From positions 186,001 through 250,000 of the forward strand of contig JAUTXW010003598.1 of NCBI GenBank assembly GCA_030620095.1: a DNA stretch of 64,000 nt, written 5' to 3'. The DNA is from Kuschelorhynchus macadamiae (Eukaryota > Arthropoda > Insecta > Coleoptera > Curculionidae). The notes beneath the pieces were generated by a model. It worked only from the letters and a program-made list of their open reading frames with translations, ran no database searches and was not told the DNA's origin. The position numbers and the translations under genes are program-made. This document shows positions 61,191 through 64,000 of this stretch, piece after piece; the stretch's first letter is position 1, and the number at the start of each line of letters is the position of its first letter.

Positions 61191-63289
61191 ATGCAGCGTG
61201 TGCTTTTTTCCCAATAAAGTAGTAGGAGCTTATGGTATTACAACCACTTACAGCATGTAAAGTTATAAAAAATAAGCTTTTACTTGTTCCTATGGCTTCA
61301 TACTGTGTACGAATGGGAATAAATCTGCAATGATCAATTTTCCTCTCTATTTTTCCTGTATGGAACCATATTAATGGCTGCGAATCAAAACATTTTCAGT
61401 TGGAAAGTAAAAGAATGAAAACATCTGTATCCGGAGATTCGACAATAATTTGAAGATTGGTAGTGTGTCTTGATCGGATTTCATTCACATGCATGTACTA
61501 AAGATTTGTTCATGCTTTTCTAAAGGATTTAAATTTTGCGACCGTTGTACTTGTTCTGTACAATACCAAAATTCGGAAAATGTACCTGATGATGCGATAT
61601 TGACGGAGAAAAGTGAGACCGAAGATGACATATAAAATCCTGTTTATCCGTAATATAATATGCTTGCGATGTTTTCCTTTTTGTATATATTAATTGCAAC
61701 ATACTTCACCCCCTACAGCGAAACCATAGAATTTCATGAAATTTTAACTGCAAATTTACCGGGAAAAATAAAAACTTGCTATATAAAAAAATGCTACATC
61801 AAAGTACAAGTCTCGACGATCATTGTGCGCGTTTAAAAGCTCGAAAAGCTTTAGTAGAAGCTGAAATCTGAATTTTTAAAGTTGCCAACTTTTAGCCATT
61901 TTTCGACTATCAATCGCATGTTACTCGAAAACAAATAAGTTGTGATAAATCTATTACAAAAGGTTTAAAACAGGCTTTCGATGAGAAGTCAAGTATATTT
62001 TTAGGGCATCAACATAAGAGCGCTCCGCTCGCCTAATATTTCATTTCGTACAACGATATATGGTTGGTGCGGCTCATTTAGCGTCTTTATATGGTTAATG
62101 TATGGTTGCTCAGTTAGACTTTGTTGGTATTCCACTTTTCAATGACACCGTGTCAAAAATATTGATTGTCAGTACAAGTTACATTGTCATGTAAGAAATG
62201 GAGGGTACACAGTGAATTTAAGTGTAAGCCCCAATTGCAGCCGTAGAAAAATATAGTGTATAATATGTTTGAAACCCACTTTTCACACTCATGTGTCATG
62301 TGTATTTTATAAACTTAAAGGCAATAAACGAAATGAATGTTTTTGTTCGGGAAACAAAAGTTACATACGTAGTGTAATTTTTCCAACATCTGTACAGGGC
62401 TTTAATTTATATTTTGACACTTAGTTACAGCTTTAACTATAAGAGATTCAAAAAAAAAATACTTTATAATTGTAAATTTAAGATTTAAAATAATACTCTG
62501 ATATTTTATATATATATATCAATTTGAAACTCTTCGAATTTCTCAATAAATACAAAAATTTTTGGATACGTTCTATACATGGGATCATTAAAATAACTTC
62601 TATTTTTTTAAATGGTACACCCTGTATATTATTATTTAAGTAAATGGGTTTGTTCTGATCGATTATAAATATTCTAGGTTTGATACCTTATACATTTTTT
62701 TTATATAAGACAACCGAAAAAATAGATAAAAATCGTGCTATTCGTATTGATTTCACATTTAAAAGAGAATATTCCCTTCTCTCCAACGCATTGCGCCTTA
62801 TGGCAGAGTTTTAGTCAATTTTCTCAGTTGTCTTTAAAGATAAAGGTACTTAACCTGGTATAATTATAATCGGTATGAAAAAACCCATTTATTTTCTTAA
62901 TACTTTTCAATAATTTTTAGAAATTTTTGATGCTTTTAAAAGATAATTAAATTAATGAATATTCTACAACTTCTGTATTTAAAGTGTTTTTTTGTATAAC
63001 CTGTAATTAAGGGTTGTACATCAAATCTAATCTAAAACCCGTGTTTTTATAGTTTCAGTAGAAGAGTAATATATGGTTCACGTTTTGATAAAAATCTTTG
63101 TCTCAGATAGCTATGAACAACGTTCAAAAAACACACAACCAGCAAAGCAAGGTCTCAAAGTGACTAATTTAATTGGTGCAAAATGTCACATTCGTGTGAA
63201 GTTTCGTACCAAACTTTTATCAGTTCATTTCTACGTAATACTTGAGTTTTATGCAAACAATTTAAAGTAATTTGGATTGGTAGCTATTT
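61191..63289. other. Gene-less DNA
   Basis: No coding motif. A GCGCTCCGCTCGCCTAATAT word at about 62022 echoes GGCGCTCGCCTAAAT at about 2680. ACACCCTGTATATT at about 62617 is another MITE-type terminus. A short AT tract lies at about 62506-62519. Confidence 0.5.
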
Positions 63290-63560
63290 ACTAACTAACG
63301 TGTCGTTATGCCACCATGTGTCACAATTTCATCTCCAAATGATCCTTAATTTTTGACCAACATTTGAAGTCAATCCGATTAGTAGTTTTTTAGCTATGGC
63401 GCGAACAGACTGACAGACAACAAATCGATAGACAGAGAGAGTGACGTAAATGAGAAAACATGTTTTTTAGGATCTAGGGACCCCAAAACGTGCAGATCTG
63501 AAAAAAATCTCGGAGAGTGATTTTTTTGACGACTATTTTCCTCTTACGAGGAAAGTAAAG
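63290..63560 (+). repeat. Dispersed repeat, tail portion
   Basis: Third copy of the tail seen at 59800-60030: GACCAACATTTGAAGTCAAT, TAGCTATGGCGCGAACAGAC, then ACATGTTTTTTAGGATCTAG and CTCTTACGAGG. Only the last unit and tail are present. Confidence 0.75.
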
Positions 63561-64000
63561 AGGCAAATTTGCCATGTCTCAATATCTGCGATCGAAAATA
63601 TATGTTCTAGTTATTGACAGTTCATTACCTTGATACAAAAGTGTTCAAGGAATCTAGCAAGGGTATTTATTCGTTTGTAACAAAGTTTCTGTTCCTTGAT
63701 TAAATCGCCATTAACTTCAATTATTCACAGTATCGCTAATATATATTCGATACAATTTCTGTTTTGTTCCATTTTGTGATTCAATTATCTAACTTAACAT
63801 GTTTCTTTGATGAGGCAAATTAGACTATTTTGTCTATGTTCAACGATATTAATTTACAAAGTAAACTCCAGCCGAATGTTTTGTATTCTTAATAAACTAC
63901 AATAACCTAAATATACAATTTCCGGCAAATCATAGCAACCATTTTTTAAAGTTTAATATTGAATGTGACTGTTACAAATTTATTTATTGGCAGCATTTTA
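63561..64000. other. Gene-less AT-rich DNA at window end
   Basis: Nothing recognisable. Confidence 0.5.

Overview
The window looks like insect nuclear DNA, very AT-rich and dominated by transposable elements. It carries one convincing host gene: a secreted low-complexity cuticle-type protein on the minus strand with an arthropod TATA/initiator promoter, a 9-nt first coding exon and one intron (40763-43347). A beetle or similar large-genome insect is plausible, but the order cannot be fixed from sequence alone. I saw no tRNA, rRNA, CRISPR or prokaryotic-type genes.

Layout. 1-8190: sparse repeat-rich DNA with long (AT)n tracts, a foldback MITE-like element bounded by (AT)n on both sides (3528-5297), and a decayed pogo/Tigger-like transposase (6485-7980). 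8191-38885: two adjoining giant inverted repeats. IR1 has arms 8191-11318 and 12577-16084 around a 1.26 kb loop. IR2 has arms 16081-25582 and 29415-38885 around a 3.8 kb loop. Their outer edges meet at 16081-16084 (AAAA), and the same four bases (as TTTT) sit at both outer ends. The 30.7 kb block can therefore be redrawn as one stem of about 13 kb closed by two loops and opened at one point of one strand.

The IR block is filled with dead elements. They include a RAG1/Transib-like transposase pseudogene crossing the IR1 loop, and a Penelope-like element whose RT fragment lies between inverted copies of its own GIY-YIG/3' region. There is also a head-to-tail chain of R4/Dong-like non-LTR retrotransposons separated by (TAA)n tracts, two of which still show an OTU-protease-like domain. 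The two arms of each IR differ by scattered substitutions and discrete indels, so they have evolved separately.

38886-50100: the cuticle-type gene, a dispersed repeat, further (AT)n-bounded repeats, a mariner-like remnant, a second Penelope-like RT with a nearby hammerhead-like core, and a jockey/CR1-like remnant. 50101-64000: a mariner-like element with long TIRs and TA target sites (51996-53846), then a three-level nest. A dispersed repeat is interrupted by an internally deleted hAT element with a perfect 8-bp target duplication (54779-59092), which is in turn interrupted by an LTR element carrying only an env-like gene and no gag or pol (55009-57878). A SCAND3/GTF2IRD2-type hAT fragment follows (60160-61190). 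Apart from the cuticle-type gene, every coding region recognised here is broken.
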